From the NCBI GenBank assembly GCA_964515335.1, contig CAZETS010000018.1, forward strand, positions 11,559-75,558: a stretch of DNA of 64,000 nt, in the 5' to 3' direction. The translations under genes and the position numbers were made by a program. Of the stretch, positions 1 through 8,777 are shown piece by piece; position 1 is the first letter of the stretch, and every line of letters begins with the position of its first letter. The stretch is from TMED88 sp964515335. Lineage in GTDB: Bacteria > Myxococcota_A > UBA9160 > UBA4427. The notes under the pieces were generated by a model that worked only from the letters and a program-made list of their open reading frames with translations, ran no database searches and was not told the origin of the DNA.

Positions 1-546
1 ACGCTGCCTCGTCGCCGTTGCGCGACGGTGATCGAGCCAGCCGCTCAGCTCCCGGTCGAGCAACCGCGAGCGTTCGTGGTCGGACACGTCGGGGCGCCGC
101 CAGCGGGAGGGCAGGCCGTCGATGTTCACCAGGTGGCTGACCCGATGCGGAAACGCCTGGGCGAACTGGGTGAGCAGCGAGCCGCCCTTCGAGTGGCCGA
201 TCAGCGGGATGGGCTCGTGGCTCACAGAGTCGAGCACCGCCAGGGTGTCGCGCAGGTCGGCATCCCACGAGTACAGTGCCGCGTGGTCCGAGTCGCCGTG
301 GCCGCGCTGATCGAACGACACCACGCGATAGCCGACCCGCGCGAGCTTCGGGGCGAAGACGCTGAAAGTCGCCGCGAAGTCGAACCCGCCGTGGGCGAGC
401 AGGATCGGGGGGGCCGTCTCGTCCCCCCACTCGGCGACCGCGATGCCGAGTCCGTGGCTGTCGACGCGCCGCCGGCGCGCAGGCGGCGCGGCGTCCGGGT
501 AGGCGGCGTACGGTCGGGCTTCCTCGGGCAGGTCGTCCCAGCTCAT
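1..546 (-). CDS. alpha/beta hydrolase, 3' end beyond the window
   Basis: The visible 182 codons encode an alpha/beta-hydrolase fold N-terminal half: a strand and oxyanion segment LLAHGGFDF near residue 56, the FDQRGHGDSD motif near residue 82, and the nucleophile elbow GHSKGG with its serine near residue 120. The acid and histidine of the triad would lie past base 1. The ATG overlaps the stop of the upstream cation-efflux gene (ATGA at 546-543), so translation is probably coupled. Substrate is unknown; esterase, lipase or epoxide-hydrolase-like activity are all possible. The fold is clear, the function is not. Confidence 0.85.
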   Translation of the reverse strand, partial: MSWDDLPEEARPYAAYPDAAPPARRRRVDSHGLGIAVAEWGDETAPPILLAHGGFDFAATFSVFAPKLARVGYRVVSFDQRGHGDSDHAALYSWDADLRDTLAVLDSVSHEPIPLIGHSKGGSLLTQFAQAFPHRVSHLVNIDGLPSRWRRPDVSDHERSRLLDRELSGWLDHRRATATRQR

Positions 547-1496
547 GTGTGGCTTTCCGGTGGCGTGTGCGCGTCGGCGGGCAGGTGGTCGGCCTCGTAG
601 ACGTCGGGCTCGAGATAGACGGTGACCGTGAAGGGCAATGCGTCGCGAATCGCCGACTCGACGGCGTCGATCTCGTGGGTGAGCGCTTCGAATGAGAGCG
701 CTGGGTCGAAGTCGACCTTCGCGCCGACGAGCAGCTCGTCGGGCCCGATGTGTTGGGTGCGCAGGTGGATGATGCGCCGCAGCGAAGGCTGGGCGAGGGC
801 CGCGGCGCGGATCGCCGCCTCGTGGTGGGCAGCCGCCGACTCTCCGATCAGCAGGCTCTTCATCTCGATCGCGAGCACGATCGCGATCACACCGAGCAGT
901 AGACCGATCGCGACGCTGCCGGCCGCGTCGAAGCGCGGATCGCCCGTCAGCGCGGCGAGCGACACGCCGAGCAGGGCCAGTACCAGGCCGATCAGGGCGC
1001 CGAGATCCTCCAGCAGCACGACGGGCAGCTCGGGGTTCTTGGTGCGCTGGATGAAGTGCCACCAGGTCGCGTTGCCCTTGACCTTCCGGGCCTCGACGAC
1101 CGCCGTGCGGAACGAGAAGCCCTCGAGCAGGATGCCCAGGAGCAGGATGCCGACCGCCCAGGCCGGATCGGTGAGGCCGTGCGGATGCAGCAACTTCGAG
1201 ACGCCTTCGTAGATGGCGAAGAGCGATCCCAGCGAGAAGATCACGAGCGCCACCACGAACGACCAGAAGTAGCGCTCCCGCCCGAAGCCGAAGGCATGGC
1301 TCGGCGTCGGTGCGCGCGCCGCCGCTGCACTGCCCCAGAGCAGCAGGCCCTGGTTCGACGTATCGGCCACCGAGTGCACCGCTTCGGCGAGCAGCGAGGC
1401 CGCGCCCGTGAACATCCAGCCCACGAACTTGGCGATCGCGATGCCGCCGTTCGCCAGCATGGCCGCCAGCACGGCGCGTCGATTGCCGGGATTCAT
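543..1496 (-). CDS. cation diffusion facilitator (CDF) family efflux transporter
   Basis: The 317-residue inner-membrane protein has about six hydrophobic segments followed by a cytoplasmic C-terminal domain, the usual CDF layout. The HSVADTSNQ motif near residue 37 is the cation-site motif of TM2, and LLEDLGALIGL in TM5 supplies a second acidic site. The FGFGRERYFWSF segment is also typical of the family. CDF proteins export Zn, Mn, Fe or Co by proton antiport; the metal cannot be read from this sequence. Its ATG overlaps the symporter stop (ATGA) and its own stop overlaps the hydrolase start, making a three-gene coupled unit. Confidence 0.9.
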   Translation of the reverse strand: MNPGNRRAVLAAMLANGGIAIAKFVGWMFTGAASLLAEAVHSVADTSNQGLLLWGSAAAARAPTPSHAFGFGRERYFWSFVVALVIFSLGSLFAIYEGVSKLLHPHGLTDPAWAVGILLLGILLEGFSFRTAVVEARKVKGNATWWHFIQRTKNPELPVVLLEDLGALIGLVLALLGVSLAALTGDPRFDAAGSVAIGLLLGVIAIVLAIEMKSLLIGESAAAHHEAAIRAAALAQPSLRRIIHLRTQHIGPDELLVGAKVDFDPALSFEALTHEIDAVESAIRDALPFTVTVYLEPDVYEADHLPADAHTPPESHT

Positions 1497-3031
1497 CCCG
1501 CACCCCCTTCGTGGTCGATCGGCTCGTGCGACGACGCGGCAGCATACGCCGGCGCCGCGTTCGGCGACACCTCGGCGTTCGGCCCTCGCCGTGGCGTCGA
1601 AGCCGTGATCGTGAAGGCGAGGGCGCCCGACACGGGTATCCACCAGGTCCAGGCGAGCCACGTCTCGCCGAATACGAGCGGATGCAGGAACAGGGCGAGT
1701 CCGGTGGCCGAGCCCGCGGCCAGACCGGCGATCGCGCTGCGCGCGGTGCCGCGCCGACGCGTCAGCAGGGCCACGCCGAACACGCCGAGCAGTCCGCCAT
1801 ACACGATCGACATGCTGCCGAGCGCGAACTCGACGAGGTTCGGTGTGTTGCCGCCGCTCGCGAGTCGCTCGTGGTAGCTCGCCATCGCGACGGCGCTGCC
1901 GATCAGTACGGCGCTCACCCAGGCGGAGGTTCGACGCAGGCCGGCGGCGTCGCCGCGCGCGGCCGGGCGCACGTCGGTCACCCAGGTCGTCGCGATCGCG
2001 CAGATCGCGGAATCGAGGCTCGACATCGCGGCGGCGAAGAGCCCGGCGAAGACGAGTCCGCGCACTCCGCTCGGCAGTTCGTGGAGCGCGAACACCGGAA
2101 GGATGCGCGAGGCGTCGTCGATCGGGTAGGCGGGGGGCGTCGCGTACGCGTGTGCGATGCCGGTGCCGATACCCAGGAAGAGCAGGGTCAGGGGGAAGTT
2201 CAGCAGTGCCGAGCCGAGCAGCGCCCGTCCGCCGCCACGCCCGTCCCGGGTGGTGAGCAACCGCTGGACCATGTCGTGATCGGTCGCGTGGGTCGCGAGG
2301 GTCAGGAAGAACGCGCCGACGATCGCGGTCCCCAGCGCGCGGCCGTCGCCCAGCGAGAACAACGGGTCGAGGTGAGCGACGCGCTGTCGCCCGCCGGCCT
2401 CGGCCCAGCTCCACACGTCCGCCAGGCCATCCGGCGCGATCCCCGCCACCGCCGCCACCAATGCTGCCGCCGCCGCCAGGAAGACGGCCCCCTGCAAGGC
2501 GTCGGTGTACACGACGCTGCGAATGCCGCCCGCCAACGTGTAGCCGGCCGCCACCACACCGGAGATCACGATTGCGGTGCTCGTCGGGAACCCCGTCACC
2601 ACCGACAGCGCGAGCGCCGCGATGAAGAGACGTGCCCCCGAGGCGAGCACGCGCCCCACCACGAAGGTGGCCGCCGCGGCGCGGCCGGCCGCCTCGCCGT
2701 AGCGATCCGAGAGCAGTCCGTAGACGGTGACGAGGCCGAGCCGGTGGTAGAGGGGAATCACGTGCCGGGCGATCCAGACCTTGGCCAGCAGCGCACCGAT
2801 CGCCAGCTGCAGGTACGACCAGTCGCCCGTGTAGGCGGCCTGCGGTACACCGATGAATGTCGCTGCCGACAGCTCGGTGGCCGTCATCGAGCAGAGCACC
2901 ACCCACGTCGGCAAGCGCCGTGCGCCGAGTGTGAGATCGTCGACGCTGTGCTGCCCGCGGGCAGCGAGTCCGCCGACCAGGATCAGCACGACCGCGTACA
3001 GGGCGATGACGCCGAGGTCGAGGATCGTCAC
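1493..3031 (-). CDS. sodium:solute symporter (SSS family)
   Basis: The 512-residue polytopic membrane protein has about 13 hydrophobic helices. It starts with GTG and an N-terminal hydrophobic helix. The segments SMTATELSAATFIGVP near residue 48 and YTLAGGIRSVVYTDALQG near residue 163 match the sodium-solute symporter family (PutP/PanF/SGLT type). Transport would be sodium-driven uptake of a small organic solute across the inner membrane. The substrate is not predictable. It is the first gene of a coupled operon with a CDF exporter and a hydrolase, a combination that does not point to one pathway. Confidence 0.88.
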   Translation of the reverse strand: MTILDLGVIALYAVVLILVGGLAARGQHSVDDLTLGARRLPTWVVLCSMTATELSAATFIGVPQAAYTGDWSYLQLAIGALLAKVWIARHVIPLYHRLGLVTVYGLLSDRYGEAAGRAAAATFVVGRVLASGARLFIAALALSVVTGFPTSTAIVISGVVAAGYTLAGGIRSVVYTDALQGAVFLAAAAALVAAVAGIAPDGLADVWSWAEAGGRQRVAHLDPLFSLGDGRALGTAIVGAFFLTLATHATDHDMVQRLLTTRDGRGGGRALLGSALLNFPLTLLFLGIGTGIAHAYATPPAYPIDDASRILPVFALHELPSGVRGLVFAGLFAAAMSSLDSAICAIATTWVTDVRPAARGDAAGLRRTSAWVSAVLIGSAVAMASYHERLASGGNTPNLVEFALGSMSIVYGGLLGVFGVALLTRRRGTARSAIAGLAAGSATGLALFLHPLVFGETWLAWTWWIPVSGALAFTITASTPRRGPNAEVSPNAAPAYAAASSHEPIDHEGGAG

Positions 3032-3412
3032 CGGGCACGTCTCGTGGTGTGCCGGGCGTCACGTGCAGGGGCCGGGCTCCGACCGACCGTGTGGGAACGC
3101 CTCCGAGTCCCCGGCGGACGCTTGCCGTGCACGTTGCGGCACGGTCGGGCGTTGTCGTCGTCCAGGGCGCTGCTCCCTTGGGGGTGAGCCGATTGCGGCA
3201 AGATTGTACTTGGCAATCGGGCCCGTGCGATGGACACTGTTCTCGTCCCCCCGCCGTCGCTCGCTGGTCCGCTCCTGCCGCTGACTGGCTGGCCGTTCCT
3301 GCCGCTGGCTCCCTCGAGCCGCGGAACGCCGGTTCGGACTCGAGCGGACGGGGAGACGTGCGGGCAAGCCGGGGGGGCTGCCCGGCGGACCCATGCACCG
3401 GAGGCAACCGGT
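3032..3412. other. divergent intergenic region, no gene seen
   Basis: This 381-base stretch separates the divergently transcribed symporter and CBS-domain genes and must hold promoters for both. Frames run open through it on both strands, but their translations are Arg/Pro/Gly-rich with no recognisable motif and no ribosome site. An in-frame ATG at 3230 could extend the CBS protein by 61 residues. The strong Shine-Dalgarno at 3400-3404 argues for the later start. Confidence 0.5.
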
Positions 3413-3991
3413 ATGGCGAATCAACTTACCAGGGAGATCGAGTTGTCGATGCTCGGACGGGGCGGCGACGAGGGCTACTTCGATGAAGGAGCGGGGGGTC
3501 GCTTGAAGGCTTTCGACGCACAACTGCTACGCGAACCGGTGACGGTGCTGAGCACGCGCTCGCCGCTCATCTTTTCGGAGCAGACGTCGACCAGCGAGGC
3601 GATGCGCTCCATGCAGTCGCAGCACCGCGGCTGCGTGCTGGTCACCGCGAACGGCACGTCGAGCTCGCCGCTCACCGGAATCTTCACCGAGCGGGACATC
3701 CTGCTGCGCGTCATCAACCGCGGGCGCAATCCCGCCGAGACGGCGTTGACCGAGGTGATGAGCCACGAGCCCGAGTTCCTGCAGGCCGAAGCGCGCGTCG
3801 CCTGGGTGCTCAACATGATGTCGGTGGGCGGCTTCCGGCACGTGCCGGTGGTGAACGCTCGCGGCTGCCCGGTCGCCGTCATCTCGGTGCGCGACGTGGT
3901 CGAGTTCCTCGTCGAGTCGTTCCCGAACGAGATCCTGAACCTGCCGCCCGACTTCGGCGTGAGGAAGGCGCTGCCCCGCGACGGCGCCTGA
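3413..3991 (+). CDS. CBS-domain pair protein
   Basis: The 192-residue soluble protein has two CBS modules. The first covers about residues 45-110 and contains LTGIFTERDILLRVI. The second covers about residues 115-175 and ends VAVISVRDVVEFLVE. Such Bateman modules bind adenosyl ligands (AMP, ATP, SAM) and regulate partners. With no effector domain here, it probably acts in trans. The start is set by GGAGG at 3400-3404, eight bases before the ATG; an upstream in-frame ATG at 3230 is less likely. The partner is unknown. The adjacent kinase is convergent, so no operon link is implied. Confidence 0.85.
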   Translation: MANQLTREIELSMLGRGGDEGYFDEGAGGRLKAFDAQLLREPVTVLSTRSPLIFSEQTSTSEAMRSMQSQHRGCVLVTANGTSSSPLTGIFTERDILLRVINRGRNPAETALTEVMSHEPEFLQAEARVAWVLNMMSVGGFRHVPVVNARGCPVAVISVRDVVEFLVESFPNEILNLPPDFGVRKALPRDGA

Positions 3992-4012
3992 GCTCGCAGG
4001 GGCTCGAACGGA

Positions 4013-5182
4013 TCAGCGAGTGGGGCGACCCGCCGACGCCGGCGGGGGGGGCGCCGTCGGCAGATCGGTGCCGATCGGGACGCGCCAGTCGAGCGACGGC
4101 GGCCACTGCGGCCGGTAGTCGATCGCGAACACGAGCCCGGCGGCCAGGGCGGCGAGGGCCGCGGCGAGCAGCGGCGCCACCGAGCGACGGGCTCCGCGGG
4201 CCGACCTCGCCGGCGCGGCCACCTGCACGAGCGTCTCGTCCTCGCGGCGTTCGAAGATCGACCGCGCCCACAGCCAGCTCGCGAGCTCGGTGCGGGCATC
4301 GGCGGGCGAGGGCGCGCCGAGTAGCGCCTCCAGGCGCTGGCGCACGGCGCGCGAGGAGGCGGGCCTGGCCTGTGGGCGCGCGCGCAGCGAGCGGCCGACC
4401 AATCGACGGAGTCGTCGGGGAGAGCCCGGCGATCGCTTGCGCAGTCGCGGGTAGCGTTCCTTCTGCATGCGGGCGAGCAGCGACTCGTCGGTTCGGGCCG
4501 GGTCGGCGTCCTCGGAGGTGTCTCTCCGAGGCTGCGGGTAGGGGGGCGCGCCGGCGATCATCTCGTAGAGGATCACGCCGAGGGCGAACAGATCGCCGCG
4601 CGCGTCGACGCGCTCGCCGCGCATCTGCTCGGGCGGCATGTAGGCGGGGGAGCCGATTGCAACGCCCGGCTCGGTGAGCGGTGATCCGTCCGCCTCGAGG
4701 GCGAGTCCGAAGTCGGCGATCTTCACCTCGCCGCGGCGGCCGAGCAGGATGTTGGCGGGTTTGAGGTCGCGGTGGACCGTGCCGTGTGCGTGGATCTCCT
4801 CGAGGCCGCGTGCGGCCTCGAGCGCGATCAGGGCGGCGATGCGCCAGGGCAGGGCGCCCGATCGTTCGAGTGCGGACGCCAGGTCGAGACCGTCGACGAA
4901 CTCCTGGGCGATGAACCGGTCGCTCCGCCAGCCGAAGGTGTCGTAGACGGCCACCACGTTGTGGTGGTGGATGCGGGCGGCGGCGCGCGCCTCGCGCTCG
5001 AAGCGCTCGGCGAGCTCGGGGAAGTCGGCCAGATCGCGACGGATGCGCTTCAGCACGGCAGGCCGATCGAGCGACGTCTGACGCGCGAGCCAGACGCTTC
5101 CCATGCCGCCGCTGGCAAGCTCGGACTCGACGACGAAGTTGCCGAGCGTCCTTCCGACGAGGCTCGTGGCCACAGTGCGCAC
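4013..5182 (-). CDS. Ser/Thr protein kinase with C-terminal transmembrane helix (PknB type)
   Basis: The 389-residue protein starts with GTG. It has a eukaryotic-type kinase domain over about residues 12-290: glycine loop LASGGMGSVW at 22-31, ATP-anchoring lysine K45, catalytic loop HRDLKPAN at 137-144, and DFGLA at 157-161. All catalytic residues are present, so it should be active. A basic Arg/Pro linker precedes one hydrophobic helix at about 335-353. A short Pro-rich periplasmic tail (about 35 residues) follows, too small for a known sensor domain such as PASTA. Such kinases are abundant in Myxococcota. No phosphatase gene is adjacent. Confidence 0.93.
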   Translation of the reverse strand: MRTVATSLVGRTLGNFVVESELASGGMGSVWLARQTSLDRPAVLKRIRRDLADFPELAERFEREARAAARIHHHNVVAVYDTFGWRSDRFIAQEFVDGLDLASALERSGALPWRIAALIALEAARGLEEIHAHGTVHRDLKPANILLGRRGEVKIADFGLALEADGSPLTEPGVAIGSPAYMPPEQMRGERVDARGDLFALGVILYEMIAGAPPYPQPRRDTSEDADPARTDESLLARMQKERYPRLRKRSPGSPRRLRRLVGRSLRARPQARPASSRAVRQRLEALLGAPSPADARTELASWLWARSIFERREDETLVQVAAPARSARGARRSVAPLLAAALAALAAGLVFAIDYRPQWPPSLDWRVPIGTDLPTAPPPPASAGRPTR

Positions 5183-5299
5183 CCCCGGTCCGGGCGCCCG
5201 TGGAGCGGGCTGCCTCGCGGGCGGATCGGCGCCGGGGCGCCGGCGCTTGAGGGGGATGCCCCGCGCGCGTGCAGGGTGCCCCTGGCGTCGCGCGGCGGG

Positions 5300-5329
5300 C
5301 CCGGAGCGTGACGGGCGTCACGCTCCGGG
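5300..5329. terminator. perfect 14-bp inverted repeat between ilvN and the kinase gene
   Basis: Arms 5300-5313 and 5316-5329 are exact reverse complements with a two-base centre (GG on the plus strand). The repeat starts nine bases past the ilvN stop. As RNA it would form a very stable GC hairpin. No T-run follows on either strand, so it may be a hairpin-type 3' end stabiliser, a Rho-assisted terminator for ilvBN, or a protein-binding palindrome upstream of the kinase. Confidence 0.5.
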
Positions 5330-5338
5330 AGGCGGCGC

Positions 5339-5875
5339 TCAGGTGGTCTCGACGCCCCGCGCCATCAGGATCTTGCCGGAGCGGACGATCTCGCCGACGT
5401 CGTACTCCTGCAGGAGCGAGCGCATCGCGTCGAGCTTCTCGCTGCTGCCGTATACGCGCAGCATCACGCTCTCGCGACCGTAGTCGACGACCTTCGCCCC
5501 GAAGTGTTCGGCGATCTGCAGGACCTCGGTCCGTTCGTCGGCCGCGCAGCGCAGCTTGATCAGGGCGATCTCGGTCTCGTACGAGTCGTCCTCCGTGTGG
5601 TCGACGGCGCGCACCACGTCGACGAGCTTCTGCAGCTGCTTGATCATCTGCTCGAGGATCGTTTGATCGCCCGAGCAGGTGATGGTCATGCGCGAGAAGC
5701 CCGCGCGCGCGGCCGGGCTGACCACCAGGCTTTCGATGTTGTAGCCGCGGCGCGAGAAGACCATCGCGACGCGCACGAGCACGCCCGGCTGGTCGTTGAC
5801 GAACAGCGAGATGGTGTGGGTCTGCTTCTTCTGGCCGCGCCGGGGCGGCCGCAGCTCGACGGTGGCGGTGGTCAT
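5339..5875 (-). CDS. ilvN: acetolactate synthase small (regulatory) subunit
   Basis: The 178-residue protein is the regulatory subunit of acetohydroxyacid synthase, which makes the first common intermediate of valine, leucine and isoleucine. An ACT domain at about residues 20-95 contains NDQPGVLVRVAMVFSRRGYN, the feedback-effector (valine) binding region. The second half is the conserved C-terminal dimer/activation domain, for example EHFGAKVVDYG. It lies 49 bases downstream of the catalytic subunit on the same strand, so the two should be co-transcribed. The family is often named ilvH or ilvN; the assignment is secure. Confidence 0.95.
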   Translation of the reverse strand: MTTATVELRPPRRGQKKQTHTISLFVNDQPGVLVRVAMVFSRRGYNIESLVVSPAARAGFSRMTITCSGDQTILEQMIKQLQKLVDVVRAVDHTEDDSYETEIALIKLRCAADERTEVLQIAEHFGAKVVDYGRESVMLRVYGSSEKLDAMRSLLQEYDVGEIVRSGKILMARGVETT

Positions 5876-5924
5876 CGGGGATCTCCAGACAGGCGGGCGG
5901 GTCGGCGGCTCGCTGCGATCGGTC

Positions 5925-7640
5925 TCACGTGCTGCCGGTCGGCTTCGCGAGCTTCTCCTTGGGCTTCTCGACGATCATGTGGCTGATGGGCGCGCCAGCC
6001 GGGATCATCGGGAAGACGTTGTCCTCCTTGACGACCTCGGCGACCACCACGCACGGCCCCTCGTCCCAGGCCTGGGCCTGGGCGAGGATGCGATCGACGT
6101 CGCCCGGCCGGCGGATGCGGAAGGCCTTCATCCCGTAGGCCTGCGCGAGCTTCACGAAGTCGGGGTTGCCCTCGAGGTCGACGCCCGACAGGCGGTTCTC
6201 GAAGAAGAGCTCCTGCCACTGGCGCACCATGCCCAGGTAGTTGTTGTTGATGATCAGGCACTTCACGTTCAGGCTGTGGATCTGCGCGGTGGCGAGCTCG
6301 GCCTGGGTCATCTGGAATCCGCCGTCGCCCACGACCGCCCAGACCGCCTGGCCGGGACGTCCGAAGGCGGCGCCGATCGCGGCCGGGAAGCCGTAGCCCA
6401 TCGTGCCCGCGCCCCCGGAGCTGAGCCAGTTGCGGTTGCCCGAGACGCGGCAGAACTGGGCGGCCCACATCTGGTGCTGGCCCACGTCGGTGCTGATCAC
6501 CGCCGTGCCCTCGACCAGCGCGTTCAGACGATCGAGCACGTGCTGGGCGCGCAGGCCCCCCTGCTTGGGGTACTTGAGGGGATAGCGTTGGCGCCATGTG
6601 TCGCACTGGACGAGCCACGCTTCGGTATCGCCCGGCTGCACGAGGGGCAGAAGATCCTCGACGACGAGTCGGGCGTCGCCCTCGATGTAGACATCGCAGC
6701 CGACCATCTTGTTGAACTCGGCCGGGTCGACGTCGACGTGGATCTTGGTCGCCTCGAGGCAGAACTCGTCGAGCTTGCCGACGATGCGGTCGTCCCAGCG
6801 CGAGCCGATCGAGATCAGCAGGTCGGCATCGACGATCGCCTTGTTGGCATATGCGGTGCCGTGCATGCCCAGCATGCCGAGGTGCAACGGGTGATTCTCG
6901 TCGACCGCGCCCTTGCCGAGCAGCGTGGTGACCATCGGCGCTCCGAGCTTCTCGGCGAGCTGGGCGATCGCCTTGCCGGCGTCGGCGATCACCGCTCCGT
7001 GGCCGGTGAGCAGCACGGGTCGCCGGGCGGCGCTCAGCCGGGCCGCCGCATCGGCGATCCGCTCGCCGTCGCCCCGGCCGGGGACCTGGTAGCCGGGCAG
7101 CTCGACCTCGTCGAGGAAGGGGGCGTCGCACGGCCCCTGGCTCACGTCCTTGGGGATGTCGATCAGGACCGGACCCGGCCGGCCGGTCGTGGCGAGGTGA
7201 AAGGCCTCGCGGGTGACGCGCGGAATGTCCTCGCTCTGGCGAACCAGGTAGCTGTGCTTCACCACCGCGTAGGTGATGCCGGTGACGTCCGCCTCCTGGA
7301 AGCCGTCCTTGCCGAGCATCGACTGGATGCACTGACCCGTGAGCACCACGATCGGGACCGAGTCCATGTGGGCCGTCAGCAGGCCCGTGACGGTGTTGGT
7401 CGCTCCGGGCCCGGAGGTCACCAGCACGACGCCCGGACGGCCGGTGGCGCGCGCGTAGCCGTCCGCCATATGGGCTGCGCCCTGCTCGTGGCGCACGAGG
7501 ATGAGCTTGATCGAGGAGTCGACGAGCGCGTCGAAGATCGGAATCGCGGCGCCTCCCGAGAGCCCGAAGATGTACTCGACGCCTTCACGCTCGAGGCACT
7601 GGATCAGCTTCTCTGCTCCGGAGGGCACTTGGGTGTCCAT
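5925..7640 (-). CDS. ilvB: acetolactate synthase large (catalytic) subunit
   Basis: The 571-residue thiamine-diphosphate enzyme condenses pyruvate with pyruvate or 2-oxobutyrate. The N-terminal PYR domain begins GAEKLIQCLEREGVEYIFG, which includes the catalytic glutamate. The C-terminal PP domain has VVGDGGFQM followed about 25 residues later by INNNYLGMVRQWQ, the ThDP/Mg motif. The start at 7640 fits the family N-terminus and has GGAG about ten bases upstream. An in-frame ATG at 7820 would add 60 residues with no family similarity and overlaps the structured leader. Regulation probably acts through the leader at 7786-7868 and through IlvN. Confidence 0.95.
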   Translation of the reverse strand: MDTQVPSGAEKLIQCLEREGVEYIFGLSGGAAIPIFDALVDSSIKLILVRHEQGAAHMADGYARATGRPGVVLVTSGPGATNTVTGLLTAHMDSVPIVVLTGQCIQSMLGKDGFQEADVTGITYAVVKHSYLVRQSEDIPRVTREAFHLATTGRPGPVLIDIPKDVSQGPCDAPFLDEVELPGYQVPGRGDGERIADAAARLSAARRPVLLTGHGAVIADAGKAIAQLAEKLGAPMVTTLLGKGAVDENHPLHLGMLGMHGTAYANKAIVDADLLISIGSRWDDRIVGKLDEFCLEATKIHVDVDPAEFNKMVGCDVYIEGDARLVVEDLLPLVQPGDTEAWLVQCDTWRQRYPLKYPKQGGLRAQHVLDRLNALVEGTAVISTDVGQHQMWAAQFCRVSGNRNWLSSGGAGTMGYGFPAAIGAAFGRPGQAVWAVVGDGGFQMTQAELATAQIHSLNVKCLIINNNYLGMVRQWQELFFENRLSGVDLEGNPDFVKLAQAYGMKAFRIRRPGDVDRILAQAQAWDEGPCVVVAEVVKEDNVFPMIPAGAPISHMIVEKPKEKLAKPTGST

Positions 7641-7785
7641 GGCTCTGGTCTCCACGCTCTGGTCGAAGGGGTCCTGTCGAAGGGATCCTGGGGCCGAAAT
7701 GGCCTCAATGGCTCGGCTGATGGTGATCCGATCCGAAAAGAGCGGCTTCTTGGATCCAATCGGCACTCCCCACGAGGATGATACG

Positions 7786-7868
7786 AAAAAAACGGCGTAT
7801 CGAGTCACTAAACTCGACATTTATCTTTCCGTGTAGCAAAAATAACGCCGTTTTCATCGAAATGTCGA
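7786..7868 (-). promoter_or_regulatory. candidate ilvB leader with two interleaved inverted repeats and a T-run
   Basis: This is an unusually AT-rich island. In minus-strand (ilvB) order it reads: arm A TCGACATTT (7868-7860), arm B AAAACGGCGT (7854-7845), arm A' AAATGTCGA (7822-7814), arm B' ACGCCGTTTT (7798-7789). B' runs into T7 ending at 7786. Stem B-B' followed by T7 looks like an intrinsic terminator about 145 bases before ilvB. Stem A-A' interleaves with it, so the two are either a pseudoknot or competing folds. A small CGAGT/ACTCG hairpin lies between A' and B'. No leader peptide rich in Ile/Val/Leu codons was identified with confidence. Confidence 0.45.
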
Positions 7869-8469
7869 CGGCGTCATCGCGGATCGCTCACTCGAATCGC
7901 CCAGACTGCCCAATGGGGGCGGCTGGGGCCGCCCGCTGACGGATGGACGGGCGCCCTTCGGCGTCTCTTCGGGCCGCTGGCGGACTTGGCGACGACCGGC
8001 TCGACGCTGTTGACCGACACCGAGGGCTGATTGCGCTCGCGGCTGCTCTGGCCCTCGCGGGTCGGTTGGGATCGGCAGCATTCGAAGCGTGGTGTTCACG
8101 ATCGCGCTGACGCTGGGAGACTCTCGTCAGCCGAGGCGGGACTCGACCCGGCCCTCCGCTGCTGCGCGCGTGTGGGTTTCGACGTGCGCGGCTCTTACGA
8201 TGACTCCACACACTTTTCCGGTCCCGCTGAAGCCTGGCTTCGTGTTCTGCATGCTGGCTGCCGGCTCGAGTCGTTCGAGCTGCGAGTGATGCTGGCGTCT
8301 GCGTTCTGGCGTCGCCGAGCGAGGCCCTGCCGGACGCAGCGCTCGTGTCTGTGCGGCGGTGTGCCGATGGAGCGGCTATCCTGCTGAAACGGCGACCCGC
8401 GGCATGTGCCGTGTAGGCGTCGTGATCCCGTTGTCGGGTGATGGTGATTCCGTGATGGAGGCGAGGCCC
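7869..8469. other. 600-base divergent intergenic region, no convincing gene
   Basis: The stretch between the ilvB leader and the small secreted gene has open frames on both strands, including a 118-codon frame at 8031-8387. None has a ribosome site, recognisable motifs or the strong codon bias of its neighbours. A TATCCT box lies at 8377-8382, upstream of the lptC unit. Confidence 0.4.
8377..8382 (+). promoter_or_regulatory. candidate -10 box (TATCCT) for the lptCAB unit
   Basis: The TATCCT hexamer matches a pattern seen before many genes in this window. It would start transcription near 8390, giving a leader of about 80 bases before the gene at 8470. No clear -35 element is seen. Confidence 0.3.
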
Positions 8470-8763
8470 ATGCTGCGCACCCCCGCGCTTACTGCCAACG
8501 AGCTTCCCTCGGGCCGGCGCTCCGGGCGCGTCTTCGGTCGTGCTGGGCGGTTCGCCGGCTGGCTGGCGGTAGCCGCCCTGCTGCTCGCGTCTGCGCCTGC
8601 CGCCGCGGAGAAGTACGACGAATCGAACGCGGGTCACCCGCTTCGCATGCTCGCCTACGCGGTGCATCCGGTGGGCGTCGTCTACGACTACCTGCTGCTG
8701 CGCCCCGCCTACTGGATCGGCTCCCACCAGCCATTCAGGAAGCTGTTCGGCCGGACCGACTGA
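8470..8763 (+). CDS. small secreted protein of unknown function
   Basis: The 97-residue protein has a classical signal peptide: a basic start, hydrophobic WLAVAALLLASAPAAA, and probable cleavage after AAA near residue 45. The short mature part contains HPLRMLAYAVHPVGVVYDYL and RPAYWIGSHQPFRKLFGRTD. I recall similar His/Pro/Tyr-rich small exported proteins in deltaproteobacterial genomes, but no function is known to me. GGAGG at 8458-8462, seven bases before the ATG, sets the start. It lies 14 bases upstream of lptC on the same strand and is probably co-transcribed, which hints at an envelope role. Confidence 0.75.
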   Translation: MLRTPALTANELPSGRRSGRVFGRAGRFAGWLAVAALLLASAPAAAEKYDESNAGHPLRMLAYAVHPVGVVYDYLLLRPAYWIGSHQPFRKLFGRTD

Positions 8764-8777
8764 TCGCCAGCAGAGCC

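Noticed and set aside
543..3407. A continuous 954-codon minus frame covering the cation exporter and the region upstream of it
   Set aside because: Only the last 317 codons resemble a protein family. The upstream part is an Arg/Pro-rich shadow of the symporter gene in another frame.
7641..7820. A 60-residue N-terminal extension of IlvB from the ATG at 7820
   Set aside because: The added residues have no family similarity and overlap the hairpin and T-run. The ATG at 7640 has a ribosome site and fits known IlvB N-termini.
7888..8727. A 279-codon minus frame in the ilvB/lptC intergenic region
   Set aside because: It has no ribosome site or motif, and it runs into and opposes the small secreted gene, whose signal peptide and Shine-Dalgarno are clear.
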